From positions 62,001-126,000 of the forward strand of contig JAIEMP010000011.1 of the NCBI GenBank assembly GCA_019752045.1: DNA of 64,000 nucleotides, in the 5' to 3' direction. Origin of the DNA: Chitinophagaceae bacterium. Lineage in GTDB: Bacteria; Bacteroidota; Bacteroidia; Chitinophagales; Chitinophagaceae. The notes beneath the pieces were generated by a model. It was given only the letters and a program-made list of their open reading frames with translations. It searched no databases and was not told the DNA's origin. This document shows, one piece after another, positions 19,646-29,189 of this stretch (positions within the stretch are counted from its first letter, which is position 1; the number at the start of each line of letters is the position of its first letter). A program made the position numbers and the translations under genes.

Positions 19646-19685
19646 TACCCCGTCGGCGACTGAAAACCCGGACGGCGGTTGTAAA
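19646..19685. repeat. Short GC repeat (ccccgtcggcgactgaaaacccggacggcggttg)
   Basis: Same family as 7899-7940 and 22100-22136. Confidence 0.6.
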
Positions 19686-19708
19686 TATTAATTTTAAACT
19701 AGAAACAT

Positions 19709-20128
19709 ATGAACAAATTCTTTTCACCCACACCATGTTCTCAAAACTACGGCATTGCTTTAGTACGCATTATCACAGGTATTTTATTAGTATGGCATGG
19801 CTGGGAATGTTTTGATGCAGAAAAAATGAAAATGTACACCGGGTGGTTTATAGACAGAAAATATTCCAATCCGGAGCTATGGGCTTATGCAGGAAAAGTA
19901 GCAGAACTATTGGCAGGCATTGGTTTTGTGCTGGGATTATTTACAAGACTGGCATCCATTGCAACCATCGCTGCTTTTGCCGGAGTAATTTTTATTTTGG
20001 GAGATAAAGGAAAAATTTTCCAGGGAGATCAGCATCCGTTTTTATTTATTTTATTAGCAGCCGTGTTTTTATTTACCGGTCCGGGTGCTTTGAGTTTGGA
20101 TGGGTTGTTTTTTAATAAGAGTAGATAG
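19709..20128 (+). CDS. DoxX family membrane protein
   Basis: ALVRIITGILLVWHGWECF, AELLAGIGFVLGLFTRLASIATIAAF and four hydrophobic segments. Confidence 0.82.
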   Translation: MNKFFSPTPCSQNYGIALVRIITGILLVWHGWECFDAEKMKMYTGWFIDRKYSNPELWAYAGKVAELLAGIGFVLGLFTRLASIATIAAFAGVIFILGDKGKIFQGDQHPFLFILLAAVFLFTGPGALSLDGLFFNKSR

Positions 20129-20356
20129 GTTTCACGCAAAGACGCAAAGAAACAGCGGCGCAAAGAAGAAAATAAAATAGGTTGCTTGTATAGATTGAGA
20201 AAAAAAGCTGCCATGAAAACTAAAGGTACAAGCCCGCCCGGCTGAACGCCGTTCGGACGGGTGAGTGACACAACAGACGATGCCATGAATACTTCGGCTG
20301 GGCTCAGTACTAAAGCTGGGTTCAAAAAAAATATTGGCGCAGATTCGCAGATTATT
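20129..20356. repeat. Mosaic of dispersed repeats
   Basis: ttcacgcaaagacgcaaagaaa...gcgcaaag; gtgagtgacacaacagacgatgcc module; ggcgcagattcgcagatta (20336-20354). Confidence 0.65.
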
Positions 20357-20368
20357 TAATTAAATTAA

Positions 20369-22096
20369 ATGCCCGATAGTACACATATAAATATAAATAC
20401 GAAAGGTAAAGATCAAAATACTTTCGATGCAATTGTGATCGGCAGCGGCATCAGCGGCGGATGGGCTGCAAAAGAATTGTGTGAAAAAGGATTAAAAACA
20501 TTGGTGCTGGAAAGGGGAAGAGATGTGCAGCATAATAAAGATTATCCTACTGCTAATTTATCAAGGTGGGAATTGCCGCATCGTGGACGAGTAACACAAC
20601 AAACTGTAAAATTAAATCCATTAATAAGCAAAGCTGCAGGATATGATGAAGCCACACAACATTTTTTTGTAAAAGATGCAGACCATCCTTATGTGCAGGA
20701 AAAACCTTTTGATTGGATAAGGGGTTACCAGGTGGGTGGCAAATCTTTAACATGGGGCCGTGCCTGTGCAAGATGGAGTGCATATGATTTTACTTCGCCC
20801 AAGCGTTTTGGTTATGGCGAAAGTTTTCCGATAAGTTATCATGATATTAAAGATTGGTACAGCCATGTAGAAAAATTTATTGGTGTGTGTGGCAATGCCG
20901 ATGGCATTCCATCAATGCCCGACGGAGAATTTTTGCCTGCATATGAATTGAATAAAGTTGAGCAGCATTTACAAAAAGTGATTAAAGAGAAATTTAACCG
21001 CCATTATGTGTCGGGACGTTGGGCACATATCACTGAACCAACGCAAATTCATATTGATCAGGGCCGCACACAATGCCTCAACAGAAATTTATGCATGCGG
21101 GGTTGTCCGTTGGGTGGCTATTTCAGTTCGGTAAGCAGCACCTTGCCGTGGGCAAACAAAACAGGCAACTTGACAGTGCGGCCGCATTCGGTGGTACATT
21201 CTATTATTTATGATGAACAAAAAGGAAAGGCAGTTGGCGTAAAAGTGATTGATGCCAACAGCAAAGAAGAAATTAATTTTTATGCAAAAATTATTTTTGT
21301 AAATGCATCGGCATTAAATACCAATTTAATTTTATTGAACTCTACCTCCAATCGTTTTCCCAATGGATTAGGAAATGACAGCGGCGTATTGGGGAAATAT
21401 ATTTGTTTTCATAATTACCGTGGCAGCATGTGGGGTTATATGCCGGGTTTTGAAGATTGGTATTATAAAGTTTCCAAACCTGCAGAATGTATCATTGCCA
21501 ACTTTCGCAATGTAGAAAAAAGAGACACTGATTTTTTGGGGGGTTATGTTGTTTACTCCGGAGCCAGTCGTGAAAAATTAAGTGATGCCAATGCAACTAC
21601 TCTATTAGGTGCTGAATATAAAAATGCATTGAGCCAGCCCGGCCGCTGGACAGTGTACATGTATATGCAGGGAGAAACCATTGCAAAGGAAACCAATCAT
21701 GTTCGTTTGAGTACAACTGAAAAAGATCAGTGGGGCATTCCGTTATTAATTACATCTGTTGATTATGATGATAACGATGATAAGATGGTGCAGGATTTTT
21801 TGCAACAGGGCAAAGCGATGATGGAAGCTGCCGGTGTAAAAGATATCAGCACATGGGATAGCAAACAACCACCGGGCCTCGATATACATGAAATGGGTGG
21901 TGTACGAATGGGCAGCGATCCCAACACTTCAATGCTGAATGAATTTAATCAACTGCATCTTTGTAAAAATGTTTTTGTAACCGATGGTGCCTGTATGACG
22001 AGTGCCGGCAGCCAGAGTCCGTCAATTTTGTATATGGCTTTTACTGCAAGGGCAGTGGCGCATGCGGTGGAAGAAATGAAAAAAGGAAATTTGTAA
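20369..22096 (+). CDS. GMC family oxidoreductase
   Basis: FDAIVIGSGISGGWAAKELCEKGLKTLVLERG FAD-binding motif; VGGKSLTWGRACARWS; C-terminal GGVRMGSDPNTSMLNEFNQLHLCKNVFVTDGACMTSAGSQSPSILYMAFTARA. Confidence 0.9.
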   Translation: MPDSTHININTKGKDQNTFDAIVIGSGISGGWAAKELCEKGLKTLVLERGRDVQHNKDYPTANLSRWELPHRGRVTQQTVKLNPLISKAAGYDEATQHFFVKDADHPYVQEKPFDWIRGYQVGGKSLTWGRACARWSAYDFTSPKRFGYGESFPISYHDIKDWYSHVEKFIGVCGNADGIPSMPDGEFLPAYELNKVEQHLQKVIKEKFNRHYVSGRWAHITEPTQIHIDQGRTQCLNRNLCMRGCPLGGYFSSVSSTLPWANKTGNLTVRPHSVVHSIIYDEQKGKAVGVKVIDANSKEEINFYAKIIFVNASALNTNLILLNSTSNRFPNGLGNDSGVLGKYICFHNYRGSMWGYMPGFEDWYYKVSKPAECIIANFRNVEKRDTDFLGGYVVYSGASREKLSDANATTLLGAEYKNALSQPGRWTVYMYMQGETIAKETNHVRLSTTEKDQWGIPLLITSVDYDDNDDKMVQDFLQQGKAMMEAAGVKDISTWDSKQPPGLDIHEMGGVRMGSDPNTSMLNEFNQLHLCKNVFVTDGACMTSAGSQSPSILYMAFTARAVAHAVEEMKKGNL

Positions 22097-22099
22097 CAC

Positions 22100-22136
22100 A
22101 ACCCCGTTGGCGGTTGAAAACCCCGACGGCGGTTGA
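22100..22136. repeat. Short GC repeat (accccgttggcggttgaaaaccccgacggcggttg)
   Basis: Fourth copy of the family also at 7899, 15000 and 19646. Confidence 0.65.
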
Positions 22137-22198
22137 TTCAAAAATATTTCGATCAAATAATATTTTATGAAATTGAGAACAACGAATATTTTTTTTTA

Positions 22199-22270
22199 CC
22201 CAGCTTCAGTACTACTATCATCGTCCCTTGCGTCGCACTCTTGTACTGCAGGAATTCTATTCAGCAATCG
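22199..22270 (-). repeat. agtgcgacgcaa module, inverted orientation
   Basis: cccagcttcagtactactatcatcgtcccttgcgtcgcactcttgtactgcaggaattctattc; near-identical to 15072-15145. Confidence 0.75.
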
Positions 22271-22292
22271 TACTATTTATAAAACCATTCCT

Positions 22293-24059
22293 ATGACAAG
22301 AAAGTTCAAAATCAATTTTCGATTATTAATTTTCTCCTTTTCTCTTTTTCTCTTTTCTTCTCTTAGCCTTGCGCAGCAAAAAACTTATTGCAACCCCATC
22401 AATATCGACTACGGTTACACACCCATCCCTAATTTTTCCGATTGGGGCAGGCACCGTGCCACGGCCGATCCTGTTGTTGTAAATTATAAAAACGATTATT
22501 ATTTATTCAGCACCAATCAATGGGGCTATTGGTGGAGCAGTGATATGCTCAACTGGAAATTTATCAGCAAAAAATTTTTACGTCCGTGGAATACCGGCAC
22601 CTACGATGAGCTATGTGCACCTGCTGTTGGTATCATCGGTGATACGATGATCGTATTTGGTTCTACATATACCAGCAAGTTTACCATCTGGGGAAGTACT
22701 GATCCAAAAGCAAACAAGTGGTTTCCCATTGTGGACAGTTTCGATATTGGCGGATGGGACCCTTCATTTTTTACCGATGATGACGGCAGGTTGTATATGT
22801 ATAATGGTAGCAGCAATAAATTTCCCATGTATGGTATTGAGCTAAACCGAAAAACATTTCAACCGATTGGTACAAGAAAAGAAATGTATTTATTAGAACC
22901 ATGGCGTTATGGCTGGCAACGTTTTGGTGAGCATATGGATAATACTTTTTTAGATCCTTTTATTGAAGGAAGTCATATGACGAAGTACAACGGAAAATAT
23001 TATTTGCAATATGGTGCACCCGGCACCGAGTTCAGTGGTTATGCAGATGGATTGCTGGTAGGTGATGATCCGTTGGGACCATTCACTGCTATGAGTGATC
23101 CGTTAAGCATGAAGCTCGGTGGTTATGTAAGAGGTGCAGGACATGGTGCTACTTTTCAGGACAATAATAAAAACTACTGGCATATTTCAACTACTGTGGT
23201 TTCTGTAAAAAATACATTTGAAAGAAGACTTGGCATCTGGCCTGCTGGTTTTGATCAAGATGGAGTGATGTGGTGCAATACAAGTTTTGGAGATTATCCG
23301 CATTATCTGCCAACATCATCACGAAATGAAATAAGGCCGAATTGGTTTTTGTTGAATTACAATAAACCCGTTCAAGTCTCTTCTACAATGGGTGGATATG
23401 TTCCTAACAATGCAGTAGATGAACTTGCTAAAACATACTGGAGTGCAACATCAGCCAACAAAGGCGAATACATACAAACTGATCTTGGAAACGTTTCAAC
23501 AGTAAATGCTATACAAATCAATTATGCTGACCAGGATGTAGCTGATGATCATTTAGGAAAAATAAATGGCGGCGAACAATATCATCAATACAAATTGTCT
23601 TCATCTGTTGACGGGAAAAAATGGAATGTGTTGGTTGATAAAAGCAAAAACAAAACAGATGTGCCGCATGATTATGTAGAATTAGAAAAACCGGTACAGG
23701 CAAGATTCATCAAACTGGAAAACATTCACATGCCCACAGGTAAGTTTGCCATCAGCGGACTTCGTGTATTTGGTAATGGCAATGGCGCAAAGCCTGAAGC
23801 TGTTAAAAATTTCATTGTACTGCGTACAGAAAAAGACAAACGCAGTGCATTCATCAAATGGAGACCAGTAGATAATGCATTTGCATATAATATTTATTAC
23901 GGCACTCATCCTGATAAATTGTATACCTGCATTATGGTGCACAGCAACAATGAATACTGGATGAAAGCTATGGATTCTCAAAAAGCCTATTATTATAGTA
24001 TTGAAGCAATCAACGAAAATGGAGTGAGTGAGAGAACGGCAGTTATGAAAGTCGAATAG
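22293..24059 (+). CDS. Family 43-like glycosyl hydrolase with discoidin (F5/8 C) and FN3-like C-terminus
   Basis: ATG at 22293 (MTRKFKINFRLLIFSFSLFLFSSLSLAQQ signal peptide) is preferred over 22167. RATADPVVVNYKNDYYLFSTNQ, ELCAPAVGIIGDTMIVFGST, FIEGSHMTKYNGKYYLQYGAPGTE. Confidence 0.8.
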   Translation: MTRKFKINFRLLIFSFSLFLFSSLSLAQQKTYCNPINIDYGYTPIPNFSDWGRHRATADPVVVNYKNDYYLFSTNQWGYWWSSDMLNWKFISKKFLRPWNTGTYDELCAPAVGIIGDTMIVFGSTYTSKFTIWGSTDPKANKWFPIVDSFDIGGWDPSFFTDDDGRLYMYNGSSNKFPMYGIELNRKTFQPIGTRKEMYLLEPWRYGWQRFGEHMDNTFLDPFIEGSHMTKYNGKYYLQYGAPGTEFSGYADGLLVGDDPLGPFTAMSDPLSMKLGGYVRGAGHGATFQDNNKNYWHISTTVVSVKNTFERRLGIWPAGFDQDGVMWCNTSFGDYPHYLPTSSRNEIRPNWFLLNYNKPVQVSSTMGGYVPNNAVDELAKTYWSATSANKGEYIQTDLGNVSTVNAIQINYADQDVADDHLGKINGGEQYHQYKLSSSVDGKKWNVLVDKSKNKTDVPHDYVELEKPVQARFIKLENIHMPTGKFAISGLRVFGNGNGAKPEAVKNFIVLRTEKDKRSAFIKWRPVDNAFAYNIYYGTHPDKLYTCIMVHSNNEYWMKAMDSQKAYYYSIEAINENGVSERTAVMKVE

Positions 24060-24087
24060 AGGTTTAAAATATAAGTACTCAATTTTT

Positions 24088-24240
24088 TTATATCACCCTT
24101 TCAGGGTTAAAGCATTAAAGTGGTAAAGTAATTATAATAATATCATCCCTTTGGGATTTGAAAGCCTGAAAGGCTGATATTATTATAGCTGTTAAATAAA
24201 TAAATGTCTTAAACCCCGAAGGGGTGATATTAGAAAGTAA
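24088..24240. repeat. Nested inverted-repeat element
   Basis: Outer arms tatcaccctttcagggttaaa and ttaaaccccgaaggggtgata; inner arms ataataatatca and tgatattattat. Confidence 0.8.
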
Positions 24241-24269
24241 AACATTGAAAAGAAAAAAGAAAATAAACA

Positions 24270-25004
24270 ATGGAAACAAAAATTTATCCGGACTACGAAA
24301 CTTTATCAGCAGCCGTAGCACAAATTATGTTTGATACTATTCAGCAAAAACCAACTGCTGTTATTTGTTTGGCATCCGGCCATACACCTTTATTGCCCTG
24401 CCAGTTATTTGTAAAGAAAGCAAACGATGAGCATCTTCATATTTCCGAAGCAACTTTTTTAGGATTGGATGAATGGGTGGGTGTGCCACCGGAGAATGAA
24501 GGGAGTTGTCATTATTTTTTATACAATACAGTTTTTAATCCATTGGGTTTGCAGGCAGGTCAGATACATTTATTTAATTCGATGGCCGATGATTTATCAA
24601 TTGAATGCATTACCATGGATGAAGTAATTGAAAATAATGGCGGCATAGATTTAATGATCGTTGGAATTGGTATGAACGGACATATTGGTTTTAATGAACC
24701 GGAAGTTTCTTTCACTAATTTATCTCATGTGATAGAACTGGATAAAACAACTATTGAAGTAGGACAAAAATATTTTCCTGCCGCCACCACTTTATCCAAA
24801 GGCATCACCATCGGTTTGCAACATTTGATGAATACCAAACAGGTTTTATTAATTGCTAACGGCGAAAAGAAAGCTACTATTATTCAACAAACAATTGAAA
24901 GCGAAGTATCCAACCAGATTCCGGCTACAATTATGCAGACACATAAACACGGAGTGATTATGCTCGACGATGCCGCTTCATCCAAGATCAATAAAATAAA
25001 CTGA
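24270..25004 (+). CDS. Glucosamine-6-phosphate deaminase / 6-phosphogluconolactonase family (NagB-like)
   Basis: AVICLASGHTPLLPCQLF, ATFLGLDEWVGVPPENEGSCHYFLYNTVF, DLMIVGIGMNGHIGFNEPEVSF. Confidence 0.88.
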   Translation: METKIYPDYETLSAAVAQIMFDTIQQKPTAVICLASGHTPLLPCQLFVKKANDEHLHISEATFLGLDEWVGVPPENEGSCHYFLYNTVFNPLGLQAGQIHLFNSMADDLSIECITMDEVIENNGGIDLMIVGIGMNGHIGFNEPEVSFTNLSHVIELDKTTIEVGQKYFPAATTLSKGITIGLQHLMNTKQVLLIANGEKKATIIQQTIESEVSNQIPATIMQTHKHGVIMLDDAASSKINKIN

Positions 25005-25009
25005 TCCGA

Positions 25010-26179
25010 ATGAGTAAAGCCACCACCGTCCGCATTATTTATTTTTTGGTTTTCTGTTGCACTGGTGCATGGTTGCCTAAATTATATGATTATTGTATTT
25101 ACAAAGGTCTCACTGGTCCGCAGAGTGCATTGATCTTAAGTATCACACCCATCATGATGTTTGCCGTGCAACCACTCTATGGTTTTTTTGCAGATAAACT
25201 AGGGTATAAAAAAACATTATTGTTCTCTACGTTGTTAGCATCCATCAGTTACCTCGGTTTTTTACTGAATGTTGGCTTTACAGAATTAATTATCGTAACC
25301 ATAATCATGTCGTTGTTTTATAACACCATACAACCTGTGCTGGATAGTATGGCACTGCAGATTGCAAAGACAAACCACAAATTTTCTTATGGCAGTTTAC
25401 GTTTTTATGGCGCAGCAGGTTTTGCTTTTACTACTATCATTACCGGGCAGGTTATTGATGCAGTAGATATCACGGTGATTTTTATGGTTTCATCTGTCAC
25501 CATGTTCTCAGCTTTTATTTTTTGTTTTTTTCTGAAAGATGAAGTGTATGAAAAAACTACGGTTAATGCCTATAGCAATGTGTGGGGAGTAATAAAAAAT
25601 CCTCCACTGATCATTTTATTGTGTTGCGTTTTCCTTGTGTCGTTGAGTGCTACCACTATCTGGAATTTTTATTCTGCTTACCTCAAAGAAAATGGGGCAA
25701 CCGATTCACTCGTTGGATATGGTTTATCATTCCAGGGTTTGTGTGAACTGCCGATATTTTATTTTTCTACCCGAATAATTTTAAAGCTGGGATTAAAAAC
25801 AACATTGCTTATTACTATACTTTCCACTGCCATCAGAATGAGTTTATATTCCATTATCAAAACTCCTGTTGCCACTTTACCGGTTGAGTTACTGCACGGA
25901 CTTTCATGGAGTTTATTTTGGGTAGTGTGTGTGGAGTATGTAAATATGTTGGTAGATGAAAGATGGCTTGCCACAGGCCAGTCGCTTTTATATGCTGCAT
26001 ATTTTGGCGCAGGTGCCATTGCCGGTAATTACTGGACAGAATATTTTTTAAGCAATGGAATGAAATTATCTGAAATCTTTTTATTGAATGCAGGAATAAT
26101 TTTTTTAACCGGGATAGGTGTGTGGATATTTATGCAGAAAAAATCAGCAGGCAATATTATTGCTTCAGCCCCAAAGTAA
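25010..26179 (+). CDS. MFS transporter (nucleoside:H+ symporter / LacY-like group)
   Basis: About 12 hydrophobic segments; QPLYGFFADKLGYKKTLLFSTLLASISYLGF. Confidence 0.82.
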   Translation: MSKATTVRIIYFLVFCCTGAWLPKLYDYCIYKGLTGPQSALILSITPIMMFAVQPLYGFFADKLGYKKTLLFSTLLASISYLGFLLNVGFTELIIVTIIMSLFYNTIQPVLDSMALQIAKTNHKFSYGSLRFYGAAGFAFTTIITGQVIDAVDITVIFMVSSVTMFSAFIFCFFLKDEVYEKTTVNAYSNVWGVIKNPPLIILLCCVFLVSLSATTIWNFYSAYLKENGATDSLVGYGLSFQGLCELPIFYFSTRIILKLGLKTTLLITILSTAIRMSLYSIIKTPVATLPVELLHGLSWSLFWVVCVEYVNMLVDERWLATGQSLLYAAYFGAGAIAGNYWTEYFLSNGMKLSEIFLLNAGIIFLTGIGVWIFMQKKSAGNIIASAPK

Positions 26180-26180
26180 T

Positions 26181-26206
26181 AAACCTCCGGCATGGAGGTT
26201 TATTTA
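26181..26206 (+). terminator. Intrinsic terminator after the MFS gene
   Basis: aaacctcc-ggcat-ggaggttt stem followed by attt. Confidence 0.7.
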
Positions 26207-26225
26207 CATGAAATTTTTAAAATAC

Positions 26226-26819
26226 TTATTTCATTTTTTTCTGTATCATCTTCCCCATTTCCAAATGATGCTCTACTGTTTTCTTTGTACTCATCACCAT
26301 TTTTTTAAATTCAGCATCAGTTACATTTTTTTCAGCATCATTTAATTTGCCAAGAATTTCTTCATGATCCGAAATTAATTTTTCTGTCCAGGCTTTATCC
26401 CATTCATTACCAGGACTTGCATTAATGTTAACTGCATTGGTAGTATCTATGTTGGGCATGTTAATATTGCTGTGAGCTTTTATATACTTGCCTACCTCTT
26501 CGGATAATTTTTTATGATCTGCCAGCATCATGCGGCTGTGATCTTTTATGTCTTTCATTTTTCCATTAGAAATGCCCGCATTTAAAAAAGCAATCTCACC
26601 TGCATTCTTTGGCACCAGGTAATTTAAAGCATCCTGCTCCGGACTGGAAGTTGACATAGGAGTTGTAGTATTCTGATCGTTCATTGTATTGTCTGTTCTA
26701 CTATTATCCATATTGTTAGTAGTATCAAGATTTGTAGTTGTTTTTTCAGTGGCAGTATCATTGCAACTTATTATTAATAAAGCAGCAGCAAAACAACTGG
26801 TTATTTTAATGATTTTCAT
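26226..26819 (-). CDS. DUF4142-family lipoprotein
   Basis: Start at MKIIKITSCFAAALLIISCND (lipobox IISC) rather than ORF-track 26882; EIAFLNAGISNGKMKDIKDHSRMMLADHKKLSEEV. Confidence 0.75.
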   Translation of the reverse strand: MKIIKITSCFAAALLIISCNDTATEKTTTNLDTTNNMDNSRTDNTMNDQNTTTPMSTSSPEQDALNYLVPKNAGEIAFLNAGISNGKMKDIKDHSRMMLADHKKLSEEVGKYIKAHSNINMPNIDTTNAVNINASPGNEWDKAWTEKLISDHEEILGKLNDAEKNVTDAEFKKMVMSTKKTVEHHLEMGKMIQKKMK

Positions 26820-27203
26820 AATTATGTTTTTGATATAAAATATATTTCTTTCATTAGAAAGTAATAAATATTTATGCCACATTTAATATAGAACCTGAGA
26901 CTACTTTATAGTCTATTTCTTTAATTTAATGATAAAAGCATTTATGACTTAGATTAATGGACTTATTGTAAATAACAGGTAAATAATCTGGTATTTTTTA
27001 TTTTGAGGTATTATTAGCTCAAATTGACCTGTATAATTTACAGTACTATAGAATTATCTTGTAGAATATAAATCCCCACACTGAGAAAATAATTGCTGGA
27101 CTTTTAGTAAAATATTTATTTCAAGATTGAGAATTAATGCTTATAATTATTTTTAAAAGATAAAAGAAAGTGATATCGAATCCGAAAAATATTTGATCCA
27201 ATT

Positions 27204-28394
27204 TTACCTCAATCCCTTCTTCATCTCCTCCACACACCAGTTTACAAAATTGATCACTTGGTCTTCAACCGGTGCATAGGGCCCGGGGCGATAGCCATTC
27301 GTTTCTATTCCTCTGAAATTATTTTCACAGAGTTGTCCATCCTGCTCTCCGGTGATTTCCCAAAATTCAGTCAGACGATTCAGATCATAATCGTTTCCTT
27401 CAACTGCATTTTTATCAATCAGCCAGCAAAATTCAACATCAGTTGTTGATGCATTTACAACAGTTACTCTCATCGTCCATATATAATCACTCACCGCATC
27501 CATCCAGAAGTTGGGATAATTCACCAAGCCAATCACTCCTGCATCATAATCTTTATGAGTGCCCATCGGTATAGAAATTTTTTTTCCATCCACACTATAA
27601 CTTTCTACACCCGGTCGCAACGGATAACGAACGGCATACGTAGTAGTGCCGGGAGTTACTTCTACCAGTTCAGTCGCCAATCCGTTTGCCTGCCATGTTT
27701 TTTGTTTGGTAGCCGTAAGTACATCGGTATCTTCCCGAAGGTTGGCACCAATCACTGCACTGCAATATTCGGGATGTGCAGCACCACAATGATAACATTC
27801 ACGAAAATTTTCTGCTACTAATTTCCAGTTGGCTCTTAATGTGTAATTTTTTATAGCAGCAACTTTTGCATCATTGATCTGGAAAGGTGCTAAGTAAGGA
27901 GTTAAACTTTTTTGGATGTTAAAAAAATCAGGAGCTTCATCAGCAATACAAATAAAGATCAATCCTTCTACTGTATCAACATGAACAGATCGTAAGTTGA
28001 ATTCATCTTTACAAAAATCATCAGGCATCATCCGGGCATTCAGTAATGTGCCATCTTTATCATACACCCATTGATGATAAGGACAAATCAATTTCGCCGC
28101 ATTACCTTTTTGTTCTAAACAAATAGCAGATCCTCTATGTGCACAGGTATTATAATGTGCATACACTTCACCTTTATTTCCACGAATAATTATGATTGCA
28201 TCTTTTTGCAGGTTGTAAATAAAATAATCGCCTGCCCTGGGTATTTGTGCCGTGTTACCTGCAAACAACCAGTTTGTTTGCCAGATAGATTTCCATTCAA
28301 AACCTAACAACTCTTCGTTGGTATAGAATGCTTGTTCTAAACTGAAGCCTGGTTTTTGCCGGGAAATCAACTCTTCTATTTGCGATTTTTTCAT
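27204..28394 (-). CDS. Aromatic ring-hydroxylating dioxygenase alpha subunit (Rieske)
   Basis: CAHRGSAICLEQKGNAAKLICPYHQWVYDKDG (Rieske CxH-X17-CxxH); AENFRECYHCGAAHPEY. Confidence 0.9.
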   Translation of the reverse strand: MKKSQIEELISRQKPGFSLEQAFYTNEELLGFEWKSIWQTNWLFAGNTAQIPRAGDYFIYNLQKDAIIIIRGNKGEVYAHYNTCAHRGSAICLEQKGNAAKLICPYHQWVYDKDGTLLNARMMPDDFCKDEFNLRSVHVDTVEGLIFICIADEAPDFFNIQKSLTPYLAPFQINDAKVAAIKNYTLRANWKLVAENFRECYHCGAAHPEYCSAVIGANLREDTDVLTATKQKTWQANGLATELVEVTPGTTTYAVRYPLRPGVESYSVDGKKISIPMGTHKDYDAGVIGLVNYPNFWMDAVSDYIWTMRVTVVNASTTDVEFCWLIDKNAVEGNDYDLNRLTEFWEITGEQDGQLCENNFRGIETNGYRPGPYAPVEDQVINFVNWCVEEMKKGLR

Positions 28395-28431
28395 GCCAAC
28401 TATTGTTGGATAAATATACTTTTAATTTAGT

Positions 28432-28443
28432 GACCAACTGGTC
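28432..28443. promoter_or_regulatory. Palindrome gaccaactggtc, candidate TetR-type operator
   Basis: gacca/tggtc arms with 2-bp centre, ~38 bp upstream of the Rieske gene start. Confidence 0.5.
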
Positions 28444-28520
28444 TTTATGTGGGATAAATGGAAGAAAATAACTCTTGGCCAATCGCTACTTTTGGGCATT
28501 AAGTATTACCTTAAAGCATT

Positions 28521-29189
28521 ATGAAGATGAAGCTCAAAAACGCTCTGTTTTTTCTTATTTCTTTTCTTTTTTTTAGTGTTACTGCTAAGACCCAACCATT
28601 TTTTGAAGACATACAGGCGTTCAAAAAAATGGATAGCATCAGTATGCCTGCAAAAAAACAAATTTTGCTCATCGGCAGTTCTTCTTTTACCATTTGGAAA
28701 GATGTACAAACTTATTTTCCGGGGTATTCCATATTAAATCGTGGCTTTGGCGGCTCCTCTTTGCCGGATGTAATAAGGTATAGTGATGATGTAATTTTCA
28801 AATATCAGCCCAAACAAATTTTGATTTATTGTGGCGAAAACGATTTTGCGGCCAGCGATACTGTTTCAGTACAAACAGTAGTGAACCGGTTTAAAGAATT
28901 GTATCTTTTAATAAGAATGAAATACAAAAAAGTGCATGTGGCATATGTTTCTATGAAACCAAGTCCCAGCCGGAAACACCTGATGCTAAAATTCGATGCA
29001 GCCAACAAAGCCATTCAGCAATTTTTAGCTACACAAAAGAAAACTGCTTTCATTGATGTATATCATGCAATGCTCAAATCAGATGGTACAGCAATGACAG
29101 ATATTTTCCTTGAAGACGAGCTGCACATGAATGCAAAAGGATATGCTATCTGGCAACAAATTATTCAACCATATCTAATAAATAAATGA
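28521..29189 (+). CDS. SGNH/GDSL hydrolase family esterase
   Basis: ILLIGSSSFTIWKDVQTYFPGYSILNRGFGGSSLPDV, YCGENDFA, ELHMNAKGYAIW. Confidence 0.88.
   Translation: MKMKLKNALFFLISFLFFSVTAKTQPFFEDIQAFKKMDSISMPAKKQILLIGSSSFTIWKDVQTYFPGYSILNRGFGGSSLPDVIRYSDDVIFKYQPKQILIYCGENDFAASDTVSVQTVVNRFKELYLLIRMKYKKVHVAYVSMKPSPSRKHLMLKFDAANKAIQQFLATQKKTAFIDVYHAMLKSDGTAMTDIFLEDELHMNAKGYAIWQQIIQPYLINK

Noticed and set aside
22167-22292. Upstream start of the GH43-like gene
   Set aside because: The extra sequence is a repeat copy; a proper signal peptide starts at 22293.
26883-27203. AT-rich gap as a possible ncRNA gene
   Set aside because: Only weak, short complementarity (agactactttatagtct); insufficient support.
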